Shown here: positions 16,432 through 25,063 of the stretch, piece after piece | How the letters are laid out: each line of letters opens with the position of its first letter | How positions within the stretch are numbered: position 1 is the first letter of the stretch | From: an uncultured Gammaproteobacteria bacterium | GTDB taxonomy: Bacteria > Pseudomonadota > Gammaproteobacteria > Arenicellales > JAANXG01 | Length of the DNA: 64,000 nt | Reading direction: 5' to 3' | NCBI GenBank assembly: GCA_947259175.1 | Contig: CAMYKW010000002.1 | Location: 31,254-95,253 of the forward strand | Notes under the pieces: generated by a model | Told to the model about the DNA's origin: nothing | Database searches by the model: none | Seen by the model: only the letters and a program-made list of their open reading frames with translations | Position numbers and translations under genes: made by a program

Positions 16432-17775
16432 ATGAGCGCAGTGGGCGGCACACCACCTGGTTCCGGCGGGCCGGACGCGATGGATGGCGCGTTGGGGCAA
16501 GTGTCCAGCGTGGTGCCGGCGCAGTCCTCAACCCTGCTGGAGGGGTTCTGCATCGACAATCCGGTGACCGGCGAAGCGCTGACCGGCTACGAAACTCGGA
16601 TTCGTGGCTGGGTGGTGGGCAGCCGGTCGCGGGTGTCCACCGTGCAGGTGATCGACCCCAGTCTGCGCCGGGTGGTGAGAGAGTCGCCGGCAAACGAACC
16701 CCGGCCCGATGTCGCCGCCCATTATCCCCATGCCGGGCACGCCGGGGACAGCGGATTCCATATTCCCTTCAGCCTGCTGAACCTGCAACCGCAAAGCGAA
16801 GTTGAGTTGGTCGCCGTGTTGGACGATGGTTCACGTGCCTCATTGGGCATCGTGTCGTTCCGCCGCCGCGCGCTGGTGACCGGTTACACGCCGCGTTTTC
16901 AGCCGCTGATGGTGAGTTGCCTGGGCCGATCCGGCTCCACCTATTTGATGCGGCTGCTCAAACATCATCCGCAGGTCGTGGTTCACGGTGATGCGCCCTA
17001 CGAGTCACGACTGTGCAAATACTACGTTTATAATCTACTCAAGACGCTCTCGGAGCCCCCTGGTTACCTGACCACCGTATCCGCGGATGAAACCTACGTA
17101 GTGAATAGCCATTGGCTCGGCGCGGAACTGCCGCTGGATGTCCCGCAACACCGCCGCTTTCGGCGCGAACATGTCGAGCAGCTGGCGAAATTCTGTCAAC
17201 ATGAAATCGACGCCGTGTACACGAGCGTGTGCGCGGCGCAGCGGCGGGAGCAGCCGGTACCGAGCTTTTACGCGGAAAAGCACGGCGCGGGCCACACACC
17301 GCGATTGCTTTGGGAGCTCTATCCCGAGGCCAGGGAGATCGTACTTATCCGGGATTTTCGTGATATGTTCTGTTCCGCGCTCGCGTTCAACCGGCGGCGG
17401 GGCGCAGCGGATTTTGGCATGAACGGTGCGCGTTCGGACGAGGAGTTTCTGAACGTTACTCGGGAGCGGGTGATGGGATTGCTCACCAGCGTGCGCAGCC
17501 GCGACCAGAAGATATTCATAATGAAGTATGAAGACTTGGTGCAAGATCCGGCGGCAACCGTGGCGTCGGCATTGGCGTACACCGGACTTGACGGGGATGT
17601 TGTGCTAGTGGAGAAGCTCCTCAAGGAGGCCCGGGCGGTGGATGATGACACGCATCGAACCAGCGCCTCGGTAAAAAGTTCAATCGGCCGCTGGCGGCAG
17701 GACCTGTCGAAGACGTTGGGCAGGAGCTGCGATCGCGCATTCGCGGAGGCGCTCGACGCATTCGGTTACCGGTGA
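16432..17775 (+). CDS. sulfotransferase with N-terminal beta-sandwich domain
   Basis: A 447-residue protein. Residues about 40-145 form a beta-rich accessory domain (GYETRIRGWVVGSRSRVSTV ... ELVAVLDDGSRASLG), found with bacterial sulfotransferases and glycosyltransferases. The PAPS-binding 5' loop is LGRSGSTYLMRLL (G165 onward). A 3'-phosphate region is suggested by EIVLIRDFRDMFCSALAFNR. The C-terminal DDDTHRTSASVKSSIGRWRQ is typical of the family end. It would move sulfate from PAPS to a glycan or lipid. ATG 16432 is preferred over GTG 16408. It precedes a YfhO-type gene. Confidence 0.88.
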   Translation: MSAVGGTPPGSGGPDAMDGALGQVSSVVPAQSSTLLEGFCIDNPVTGEALTGYETRIRGWVVGSRSRVSTVQVIDPSLRRVVRESPANEPRPDVAAHYPHAGHAGDSGFHIPFSLLNLQPQSEVELVAVLDDGSRASLGIVSFRRRALVTGYTPRFQPLMVSCLGRSGSTYLMRLLKHHPQVVVHGDAPYESRLCKYYVYNLLKTLSEPPGYLTTVSADETYVVNSHWLGAELPLDVPQHRRFRREHVEQLAKFCQHEIDAVYTSVCAAQRREQPVPSFYAEKHGAGHTPRLLWELYPEAREIVLIRDFRDMFCSALAFNRRRGAADFGMNGARSDEEFLNVTRERVMGLLTSVRSRDQKIFIMKYEDLVQDPAATVASALAYTGLDGDVVLVEKLLKEARAVDDDTHRTSASVKSSIGRWRQDLSKTLGRSCDRAFAEALDAFGYR

Positions 17776-17993
17776 ACGGTCAAGTTACGCAACGGTGTTA
17801 CCGGCCACGTTCACTGACGCGAATCGATCACCCCCGGAAACCCGGTGTGACACCAGGACCTGCGAACGAATTCAATCACAGACTCAATGAGATCAATTGA
17901 ATTAGCTGCCAATCCTCGTGGCATGATGTTTTTTTCCGTGCCTGAGCGAACTGGCAATGGTCCGGTGATTAACGCCCATATCATCGCTGCCAC

Positions 17994-20507
17994 ATGCCGC
18001 GGAAATGCGCCGGCCGCCCCACAGTGCCGGTGCTAGATCGACTCGTCACTGCTGTCCGGCGCCACCAATGGGCGCTAATATTGTTTCCGCTGTTGTCGTT
18101 TGCCTGGTTGGCCGACGTACTGGTGACCGACAAGGATCTGTCGGCGTTCGATATCATTATGCGGCTGGGAAACTGGACCTCGGAGTTCCAATACCGGGGC
18201 GTGCAGCAGATGATCTTGTCGGACTCGCCCCAGGCGCATTACCCGGAGCGGCGTCTTAAATGGGGCGCCGCGCAGCAAGGCCACCGCATCAATTACAACC
18301 CCTACGTATTTTCCGGTGTTCCGGATCAGGCGCAAGGCGTCGGCGGAGTGGTCACCAGCCCGTTTCAGTTTTTTATGCCCCTTGATGAGGCGCTGGATTG
18401 GACCGCCTGGTTGCGGCTGACTTTGGCTGGATTCTTCATGTACCTGTTGCTGGCCCGGGTGGGTCTGGGGGTCATTCCGGCCTGCCTCGGCGGGGTCCTG
18501 TGGGCGTTTAATTTGCATCAGATCGTGTGGCTGCAGTTCCCCCAGCACCTCGCCACACAGCTTTGGATGCCGCTGCTTTTTTACCTGAATTACGCGATCC
18601 TGCGCCACGGTTTGTCCCGCGAACGGGTGCTGGGGTTGATCGTCGTCAACATATTTTTCTATACCAGCGGCTATACCCAGATCGTCCTGTACACCTACAT
18701 CGCGGTGGGACTGTTCAATACCCTGTACCTGGCCTTTGACACCGAGCAGGGCTGGCGGCAAAGAGTTTATACGTGGACGCTGGTGCACCTGTGCTTTGTT
18801 GCGGCGGCATTGGTGCTCGTACCCAAGGTGATCGTCGATGCGAACATGATCGCCGACGGAATGCGTTCGGTGCAGACCGAGCGGGCCGGCCTCAAACCCG
18901 TCGGCTTTGATCTTGCGACGCTGGCCGAGACTTTGAAGAACGTCCTGCCGAGCATCGGTGATTTCAAGCGGCTTTATGCGCCCAACTATCTGGGTGGGCT
19001 GTGGGGCGAAGAGTACTGGGGCCGCCAGGCGTTCGGTAACATCGTCGGCGGCAGCGCGTACTTCGGGGTGCTGCCCCTGGTGCTGTTGCCGCTGTCGGTG
19101 TTGGCTCTCGCGGACCGGCGCCGCCGGCCGCTGGTGCTGGGCCTTGGGAGCATCCTGTTGTTTGCGTTCGGCATGGCCCATGGCGATCCCCTGCTGGTGC
19201 GCGCGCTCAACATAATTCCCTTCGCCGGGCTCGGGTCCTACGGCCGATTCGTTACCCTTATCCTGATAGCAGCGTGCGCCCTCGCGGCGATTGGTTTGCA
19301 GTTTATTGCCGACTCGGTCGCCCGCGGCAAGTCAGTGTGGTTGTGGGCATCGATTGGGCTATTTGCATGCGCGCCGTTCGTCGTCAAATTCATCGATCCC
19401 GGCCTGCACTTAAACCGCCTGATCTACCCATGGTCGGTGATTGCCGCAGTTGCCGTGTCAGTCGCGGTATTGTGGCGCACCGGTTTGCGCCGGCACATCG
19501 CGCTGTTGTTTCTCGTGGTCGCGACCGTGGATCTTTATGCCGCAACCGCCGGGTTTAATTCCCGTCTGCCGGATGCACGCAATTTCCCTATGACGAAGAC
19601 CTTGACGAGGTTGGTCGATGATCCCGCACCGTTCCGCGTGGCGGTGCTTGCTCAGCAACAGTTCTATCCACCCAACGTACTGCAGTACTACGGCGTTCCC
19701 GAGGTGGGGGGATACTCGACGGTTGCTCCATTGCGTTATTTGAAATTCATCAGGTTTGCGTATGGAGACCACTACATCACCGCGAACGGCATGCTGTTCC
19801 TGTTTCACGGCAACCTGGATGTGTTGCGCAGCATGAATGTGAAGTACGTGATCAGCGATCGTGAGCTCGACCACGCCGGAATCACCCAGTTGGATGCGGG
19901 ACCGGTGCACCGCCTCTATCAATTCAAGGACCCCCTGCCCAGGGCCTATTGCGCCAGCGACGAAATCACATTCATGACTGAGGAGGACGTGCTCCACGGC
20001 TTCGCGGCGGCGGCAAGCCGCCACGACCGGCCGGTGGCCAGATTCGGGAACGAGCCCGGGCACCGGGTGCTCACCCCCCAGTGTCGGACAACGGACATAG
20101 TGGCGAACCTCAATAATCTTTCGTTCACGGTCACAACGGACAGCGAGACCCGGGTGGTTCTTCCGTACAACCACGCCCCCGGCTGGAGCGCGTACAGCGA
20201 CACCGGTGAACGGCTCGAACTGGAACCCGCCAACTTTACGTTCATGAGTATTGCCGCGCCCATGGGCACCACCCGCATCACGCTGCAATACGATCAGTCG
20301 GACATGCTGTGGTTCTCAGCCGCGCAGATCGCGCTGGGACTGCTGATAATCGTGGTGCTTGGTGTCGGCGGTGTTCGCCGGTCTGAGCACGGGTTGCTGC
20401 TTTGCGCGGCGGCGTTGCTGATTCTGGTGAGCCTGTTCGAGATTCCCGGAATTCGCAACGACGCGGTGCCCGAGCGCCCGCCGGCGGAGCGCCATGTAAA
20501 CCAGTGA
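17994..20507 (+). CDS. YfhO-like multi-pass membrane protein (GT-C-type)
   Basis: An 837-residue integral membrane protein with about a dozen hydrophobic helices up to residue ~515, a large extracytoplasmic C-terminal domain (about 520-755), and a final helix near 760-800. Family features include an early acidic motif (VTDKDLSAFDIIMRLGNW) and the WLQFPQHLATQLWMPLLFY segment. YfhO proteins are GT-C-like and help glycosylate teichoic acids or surface polymers in Gram-positives; in this Gram-negative setting they probably modify a lipid-linked glycan. The start is ATG 17994. It is convergent with the epimerase-GMC fusion (26-base gap). Confidence 0.8.
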   Translation: MPRKCAGRPTVPVLDRLVTAVRRHQWALILFPLLSFAWLADVLVTDKDLSAFDIIMRLGNWTSEFQYRGVQQMILSDSPQAHYPERRLKWGAAQQGHRINYNPYVFSGVPDQAQGVGGVVTSPFQFFMPLDEALDWTAWLRLTLAGFFMYLLLARVGLGVIPACLGGVLWAFNLHQIVWLQFPQHLATQLWMPLLFYLNYAILRHGLSRERVLGLIVVNIFFYTSGYTQIVLYTYIAVGLFNTLYLAFDTEQGWRQRVYTWTLVHLCFVAAALVLVPKVIVDANMIADGMRSVQTERAGLKPVGFDLATLAETLKNVLPSIGDFKRLYAPNYLGGLWGEEYWGRQAFGNIVGGSAYFGVLPLVLLPLSVLALADRRRRPLVLGLGSILLFAFGMAHGDPLLVRALNIIPFAGLGSYGRFVTLILIAACALAAIGLQFIADSVARGKSVWLWASIGLFACAPFVVKFIDPGLHLNRLIYPWSVIAAVAVSVAVLWRTGLRRHIALLFLVVATVDLYAATAGFNSRLPDARNFPMTKTLTRLVDDPAPFRVAVLAQQQFYPPNVLQYYGVPEVGGYSTVAPLRYLKFIRFAYGDHYITANGMLFLFHGNLDVLRSMNVKYVISDRELDHAGITQLDAGPVHRLYQFKDPLPRAYCASDEITFMTEEDVLHGFAAAASRHDRPVARFGNEPGHRVLTPQCRTTDIVANLNNLSFTVTTDSETRVVLPYNHAPGWSAYSDTGERLELEPANFTFMSIAAPMGTTRITLQYDQSDMLWFSAAQIALGLLIIVVLGVGGVRRSEHGLLLCAAALLILVSLFEIPGIRNDAVPERPPAERHVNQ

Positions 20508-20533
20508 CGCTGGTGGGGGTGTCGGGCGGGGAA

Positions 20534-23227
20534 TCAGCGCATGTCGGAAAGATGGTCGGCGAGCCGCACTGCCAGCGCCGCGATGGTCAACGAGGGATTT
20601 GCGTTACCGGCGATAGGAATCACCGATCCGTCACAGACGTACAGGTTGGCCACGTCCCATACTTTCAGGTCGGAATCCACCACACCGCCGCTTTTCACCG
20701 CCGACATTCGCGCGGTGCCCATGAAATGTGCCGCTGCGTACAGGCTGTCGCCGATCCCCGCGTCGTCCTTACTGCCGGTCACCTCATAGGCGGAAGCCGG
20801 GAACGCGTTCAGCAGCAGCGAGTTGAAACGTGAAATCGATGCGATGTCTTCATCGCTGATGACCCAATTGACGTTGGCGACCGGGTATCCGAAACGATCT
20901 CGTTTCGATGACAGGCTCACTCGGCTGGATTGCGTCGGTGTTTGTTCGGAAATGTAATAAAGATCCGCATAGCGGTAGTAAGCATCGACAGGCAACAGGT
21001 AGGAAAGCGCCCAATGAATGGTGTTGGGATTGGTCATCAGTTTGGCGACATCGGGCAGGGAGAGTCGCTTGTTTCGGCTCAAGATCAACGACCTGCGCAG
21101 TTTTTCGTATTGATCATCCAGTCCCCGACTCAGGGATGGAAGCAGGTAAACGCAATGATTGGGCAATTGATGAGTCCGCTGCATATCGTCGGTCATGACA
21201 ACGCCTGCCTTGATGTGCTGCGACAGGGTCAGGTTTACCGATTGATACAAAGATGCGCGTCGGGGTTTGCGCAACCGGATCTGGCCGACGCTCGTCATCG
21301 GGTGATCCATCAGATAGCAGCCGACGTGGCCGTGTGCGTTGCCCAGTCCCGCGTCTCCCGCACCCCGCGAATTGAGCAGCAGTCGCGGCGTCTCCAGGGC
21401 GCCGGCGCAGACAACGAACTTCCGTGCTTGTACCGACAGGGTTTGACCCTGGTTGTTCTTCACCAGCAATGTTTCGACGGCCGTGCCGTCGCGATTCATG
21501 ATCAATTCGAGGGCGATCGCGTTATAGACCAGCACCGAATCGGATCGCCGCGGGAGCCACGTAAAAATCTCGTCGTGGAAATTCTTCGGCGGTCGGGTTT
21601 GGAGGAAGTATTTGTTGACAAACACCCCCCGATCGAACTCAAAGTCATCGGCGCGAATGCGGGCCGCGTGTGTACGCCCCGGGTCCCGGTAGTATTCGTA
21701 GTCCGGCAGATTCAACAGTTCGCTGGCGCGTTGATAGTAGGATTCCAGGTCCTGACGCGCAATCGGCCAAGCGCTGTCGGATATCCACGCCCGGCGGGTG
21801 AAGTCGATGTCATCCATGGGTGCGCAAACGCCCCGCCAAGTCTTGCTCGTTCCGCCGATTGCGATGTCCCGGTATGCCGCCAGGCCGAAGTCGCGCCCGG
21901 TGGATTGCACGCCCACGTTTTCGCCGTCTCGTTTGTTGCCCGCCTCGATGATCACCAGGCCTCCCGCCGATTTCAGGTAGCTCGAAACGAAACTCCCCCC
22001 GCCGATCCCGGTGCCAATGACGCACACATCGCCAACCAGAGTATCCATGACGCTGTGACGATCGAGGTCGATCACCGTCTCGTCGTAGCGGCGCGTCGTC
22101 GTGGCCGCATCCGCTTCCAGCAGTGAATGCCACTGCTTTCCCACGTCGCGGATCCCCCGGACGAGATCGAACTCGGGACGGTAATCCAGCTCGGCCATGG
22201 CGCGCGCCGCCGTCGCCGTGTAGTCGCTGTTTATATACAGGCGCGGCATACCGTTGAACGCCTGAACACCGCTGGACTCGCCGCGCAACCGTGATAAAAG
22301 GCCGGCCTCGTCCAAGGCCCGGCGGTGTGCCCCGCCTTTCGGCCGCAGCCGCCGCAGCATCCCCAGGATCGCAGTGACGCCGGCCGCCACGGGCATCCGC
22401 AACAGGCCGCCGAAGATAAAATTTTTCAGCGCATTGTCGTCGAAACCGCGCTTTGATGGCGAGGCGGCCAGATCGACACCGCGGGACGCATCGACCAAAC
22501 TGCAGTGCGCCTGAAAAAATTCCCGCCACGACACGGTGTCCGGGCCGGATATGATGTAGCGCCGCGTCTGTGGTCCGCCGGCGGCCGTATCCGGCGCCAC
22601 AGCGAGCGCCTTGAACACCGCCTGGCACACGTCATCGACGTAGACGTAATTGCACACGCCGCTGCCCCCCCGCGGCAGCACCACGCGTTCGCTCTTGCAT
22701 CCCTCCAGCGCCGTGCGCGTCCAGCTCCCTCCCCAGCCGAATACGATGGTGGGTTGTAACATTACCAGCTCCACCCCGGCCGGTCCCGCACCGCTCGAAA
22801 GCACTTTTTCGATCTGCAGTTTGGTATGCGTGTACGGATCGCGATATTTCGCCGTCGGCGAAGCTTCGGTCATCTTGCCCGTCCCGGTTTGGTCGTAAAC
22901 AGCGATGGTGCTCAGATGCACCAACCGCCGCGCCCCGGTGTTGCGGCACACCGTCAATAGATGTCGTGCTGCATCGAGGTTTCGCAATGGATTGGCGAAG
23001 TCGTACGCGAAATGGACTATCGCATCGCAGTGTTCGACCGAGGATGACAGCGATGACAAGTCCGCGATGTCGCACATCCGGTAATCTACGTCAGGCAATG
23101 CGCGGGTTGGATGCGGGCGCGACCGAACCAGCGCGGTTACGCGCTGATATTCGCGGCCGTAGCGCTCAATGAAACGGCGGCCTATGAATCCGTCCGCACC
23201 GGTGATGACTAAGTTACGTACCTTCAT
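20534..23227 (-). CDS. fusion: NAD-dependent epimerase/dehydratase plus GMC oxidoreductase
   Basis: One 897-residue frame holds two enzymes. Residues 1-370 are an extended SDR: VITGADGFIGRRF, then Y132 and K136 in DPYTHTKLQIEK, and NYVYVDDVCQAVFKAL. Residues about 398-897 are a GMC flavoenzyme: FAD motif VCVIGTGIGGG (405-411), IAIGGTSKTWRG, AGALETPRLLLNSRGAGD, active His in AAHFMGTARMS, and the C-terminal GNANPSLTIAALAVRLADHL. No stop or frameshift separates them. Together they could oxidise and reshape a sugar or polyol. It probably belongs with the flippase upstream of it (162-base gap). Confidence 0.9.
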   Translation of the reverse strand: MKVRNLVITGADGFIGRRFIERYGREYQRVTALVRSRPHPTRALPDVDYRMCDIADLSSLSSSVEHCDAIVHFAYDFANPLRNLDAARHLLTVCRNTGARRLVHLSTIAVYDQTGTGKMTEASPTAKYRDPYTHTKLQIEKVLSSGAGPAGVELVMLQPTIVFGWGGSWTRTALEGCKSERVVLPRGGSGVCNYVYVDDVCQAVFKALAVAPDTAAGGPQTRRYIISGPDTVSWREFFQAHCSLVDASRGVDLAASPSKRGFDDNALKNFIFGGLLRMPVAAGVTAILGMLRRLRPKGGAHRRALDEAGLLSRLRGESSGVQAFNGMPRLYINSDYTATAARAMAELDYRPEFDLVRGIRDVGKQWHSLLEADAATTTRRYDETVIDLDRHSVMDTLVGDVCVIGTGIGGGSFVSSYLKSAGGLVIIEAGNKRDGENVGVQSTGRDFGLAAYRDIAIGGTSKTWRGVCAPMDDIDFTRRAWISDSAWPIARQDLESYYQRASELLNLPDYEYYRDPGRTHAARIRADDFEFDRGVFVNKYFLQTRPPKNFHDEIFTWLPRRSDSVLVYNAIALELIMNRDGTAVETLLVKNNQGQTLSVQARKFVVCAGALETPRLLLNSRGAGDAGLGNAHGHVGCYLMDHPMTSVGQIRLRKPRRASLYQSVNLTLSQHIKAGVVMTDDMQRTHQLPNHCVYLLPSLSRGLDDQYEKLRRSLILSRNKRLSLPDVAKLMTNPNTIHWALSYLLPVDAYYRYADLYYISEQTPTQSSRVSLSSKRDRFGYPVANVNWVISDEDIASISRFNSLLLNAFPASAYEVTGSKDDAGIGDSLYAAAHFMGTARMSAVKSGGVVDSDLKVWDVANLYVCDGSVIPIAGNANPSLTIAALAVRLADHLSDMR

Positions 23228-23389
23228 AACGGGTTATCGTGATGTTTATACGTTCCGCGCGTGCTTGGTCTGCTCGTGGCAATCGGCGGTGGTTTCCTTG
23301 TGTGTGCCACGGGGAGGGCATCGGAACCGGTATTGATGCACAGGGTATCGTGAACCGCTTGCCGGCGCGTCGGGTTGTGTTTTTGGTTG

Positions 23390-24358
23390 TTAATCGCTGG
23401 TGGACTCCAGTTCTTCTTTTCGCGGTAAGAACAAGTATCCGAAACCCCCGAACAGCGATATTACTGTAGACAAAACCGAGCTCGTGAATGCCAAGACAAA
23501 CCCATCGGTGCTCGACAGGCCTACGAGCGCAAATATGGCGACCGTAGAACCCTCGCGCAGTCCGATACCGCCAATGGACGTGGGAATCATGATGATGATC
23601 ATCAACAGCGGGACAAAAAGAAACAAGAAAACAATCGGAACGTCTATCGCCGCCGCGTGGGCGATGGCAATAAACGACACCACACGGACGATCTGGAGTA
23701 CGAATGACAAGCCCAGGCACGCCGCCAACGCGGGTTTGAAGTGGCGGTAGTCCAGATATGAGCGATGCACGGAAACCAGAATTCGGCCGCCTTTGGTCGT
23801 ACTCATCGATGGAAATCGCGCAACCAGCAATGTCCACAGCCGGTCCGAAGCGAGTGCGTAGGATCCGGCCAAGGCCAGCAGCGATAAAGTGACAATGGTG
23901 ATCGTCAGCGTGCTGTCGGGGAGATGCTCCCTGTAGAAAAACAAGGCTATGCTGCCGATCGCCAACAGGGCGAAAAGCCCCAGGACACGGTCCAGGACCA
24001 CGGAAGACACCGAGTGGGGGCCACTTTTGATCGAGTGATAGAGGTAGTAGCCGCGCACCACGTCGGTCCCTACGCTCGACGGCAGCACCAGGCCCCAGAA
24101 AATGCCCACGATGTAGATCGTGAACAGTCGCGGAAAGGAAATATCGAATCGCTTCGCACGGAGTAACACATACCACTTGTACGCCGCCACGACTCGTTCG
24201 ACCAGCATCAGCAAGAGTGCAACGACAATCCAGAAAATGCTGATGTTGGGGATAATCGCGGCAATTCTTTCCCAATCGACGATAAAAAACAGCGCTGTCA
24301 GCAATCCAATGCTGAACACTAATCTGCCGATATAAGTAAGCGTACTTCGGGAGATCAC
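23390..24358 (-). CDS. lysylphosphatidylglycerol synthase-like flippase (UPF0104/YbhN type)
   Basis: A 322-residue membrane protein with about eight hydrophobic helices. It shows the family pattern GIFWGLVLPSSVGTDVVRGY, VVLDRVLGLFALL and, near the end, IPTSIGGIGLREGS. These proteins resemble the membrane half of MprF and are thought to flip lipids or lipid-linked sugars. It starts at GTG 24358 with a weak ribosome binding site. It sits in the surface-glycan cluster with the fused epimerase-GMC enzyme and a GT-C glycosyltransferase. Confidence 0.88.
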   Translation of the reverse strand: MISRSTLTYIGRLVFSIGLLTALFFIVDWERIAAIIPNISIFWIVVALLLMLVERVVAAYKWYVLLRAKRFDISFPRLFTIYIVGIFWGLVLPSSVGTDVVRGYYLYHSIKSGPHSVSSVVLDRVLGLFALLAIGSIALFFYREHLPDSTLTITIVTLSLLALAGSYALASDRLWTLLVARFPSMSTTKGGRILVSVHRSYLDYRHFKPALAACLGLSFVLQIVRVVSFIAIAHAAAIDVPIVFLFLFVPLLMIIIMIPTSIGGIGLREGSTVAIFALVGLSSTDGFVLAFTSSVLSTVISLFGGFGYLFLPRKEELESTSD

Positions 24359-24502
24359 GTTAATCTTCAGGCCGCGTCTTGCACGCGGGATCCCGCCCTT
24401 TTATTCGCCGGGCGAATTGGCGCCTTGCGTACCGTTATTCCCGGGTCACACGCCGCGTATCCGTATTGTGCGGCGAGTCGTGATTCCGTCGACGTCGCGG
24501 GT

Positions 24503-24784
24503 TCACTTTCTGTGTCTGAAATAACCGAAACTCTCCGATCTCTGTCTTTTTATGATGTCCCTGTTGTCCCGCCAGCGCCGATAATTGAGGTTGCTTTTTC
24601 TTTCTCTTTTCACGATATCCCCACTACCCCGCCACCTTTTGTAATCGGTCAGGATTTCGTTGTTATCCAGACAGTAAACGAGACCGGCTGGGGTAGTTCG
24701 GCAGCGCGTATCGGCGAGTGTATCGCCTGGATAGGATACGCACATCGCGACGCTTAAGGTCACGGCCCATTTGTGAAGTCTCAT
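24503..24784 (-). CDS. small exported basic repeat protein
   Basis: A 93-residue protein with a signal sequence (about residues 1-24). C28 and C38 in the mature start could pair. Residues 47-66 and 67-86 are a 20-residue tandem repeat with the pattern Y-K/R-R-W-R-x3-D-I-V/I-K-R-E/Q-R; a third partial copy is GYFRHRK at the end. It is strongly basic and rich in Arg and Trp. No family is recognised. It lies between the flippase and glycosyltransferase genes on the same strand, so it may bind an acidic surface polymer. Confidence 0.6.
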   Translation of the reverse strand: MRLHKWAVTLSVAMCVSYPGDTLADTRCRTTPAGLVYCLDNNEILTDYKRWRGSGDIVKRERKSNLNYRRWRDNRDIIKRQRSESFGYFRHRK

Positions 24785-25063
24785 GATGTCTCGCAGTCAC
24801 CGGCTCGATCAAATTCGCGTGGAACGTGTGCGATCGGCAGTTCCGCTATCGTCGTCAACGGGCCGGCCATTGTGTTGTACACACGGGGTATGATGCGCCT
24901 TTCGGCGACCGATAATCAAGTGTGCAATAGTTGAGCACGGCGTGCATTTCCGTTACGCAGGTTGATACGGCGCATGCAAACGGGGTTGCTGCACACCGAA
25001 GCCGAATCGTGGGTTGACATACACTCGATGCGCCGGTTCACGGTGACGGGACGAGCGCGCCGT

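Noticed and set aside
18075-19181. Long minus-strand open frame (368 codons) opposite the YfhO-like gene
   Set aside because: It is the complement of a gene with clear membrane-protein features; its translation is rich in Gln, His, Arg and Pro with no family pattern, as expected of antisense in GC-rich DNA.
20930-22126. Plus-strand open frame of about 398 codons opposite the epimerase-GMC fusion
   Set aside because: The minus strand encodes two complete enzyme domains with catalytic motifs; the plus frame has none and no ribosome binding site.
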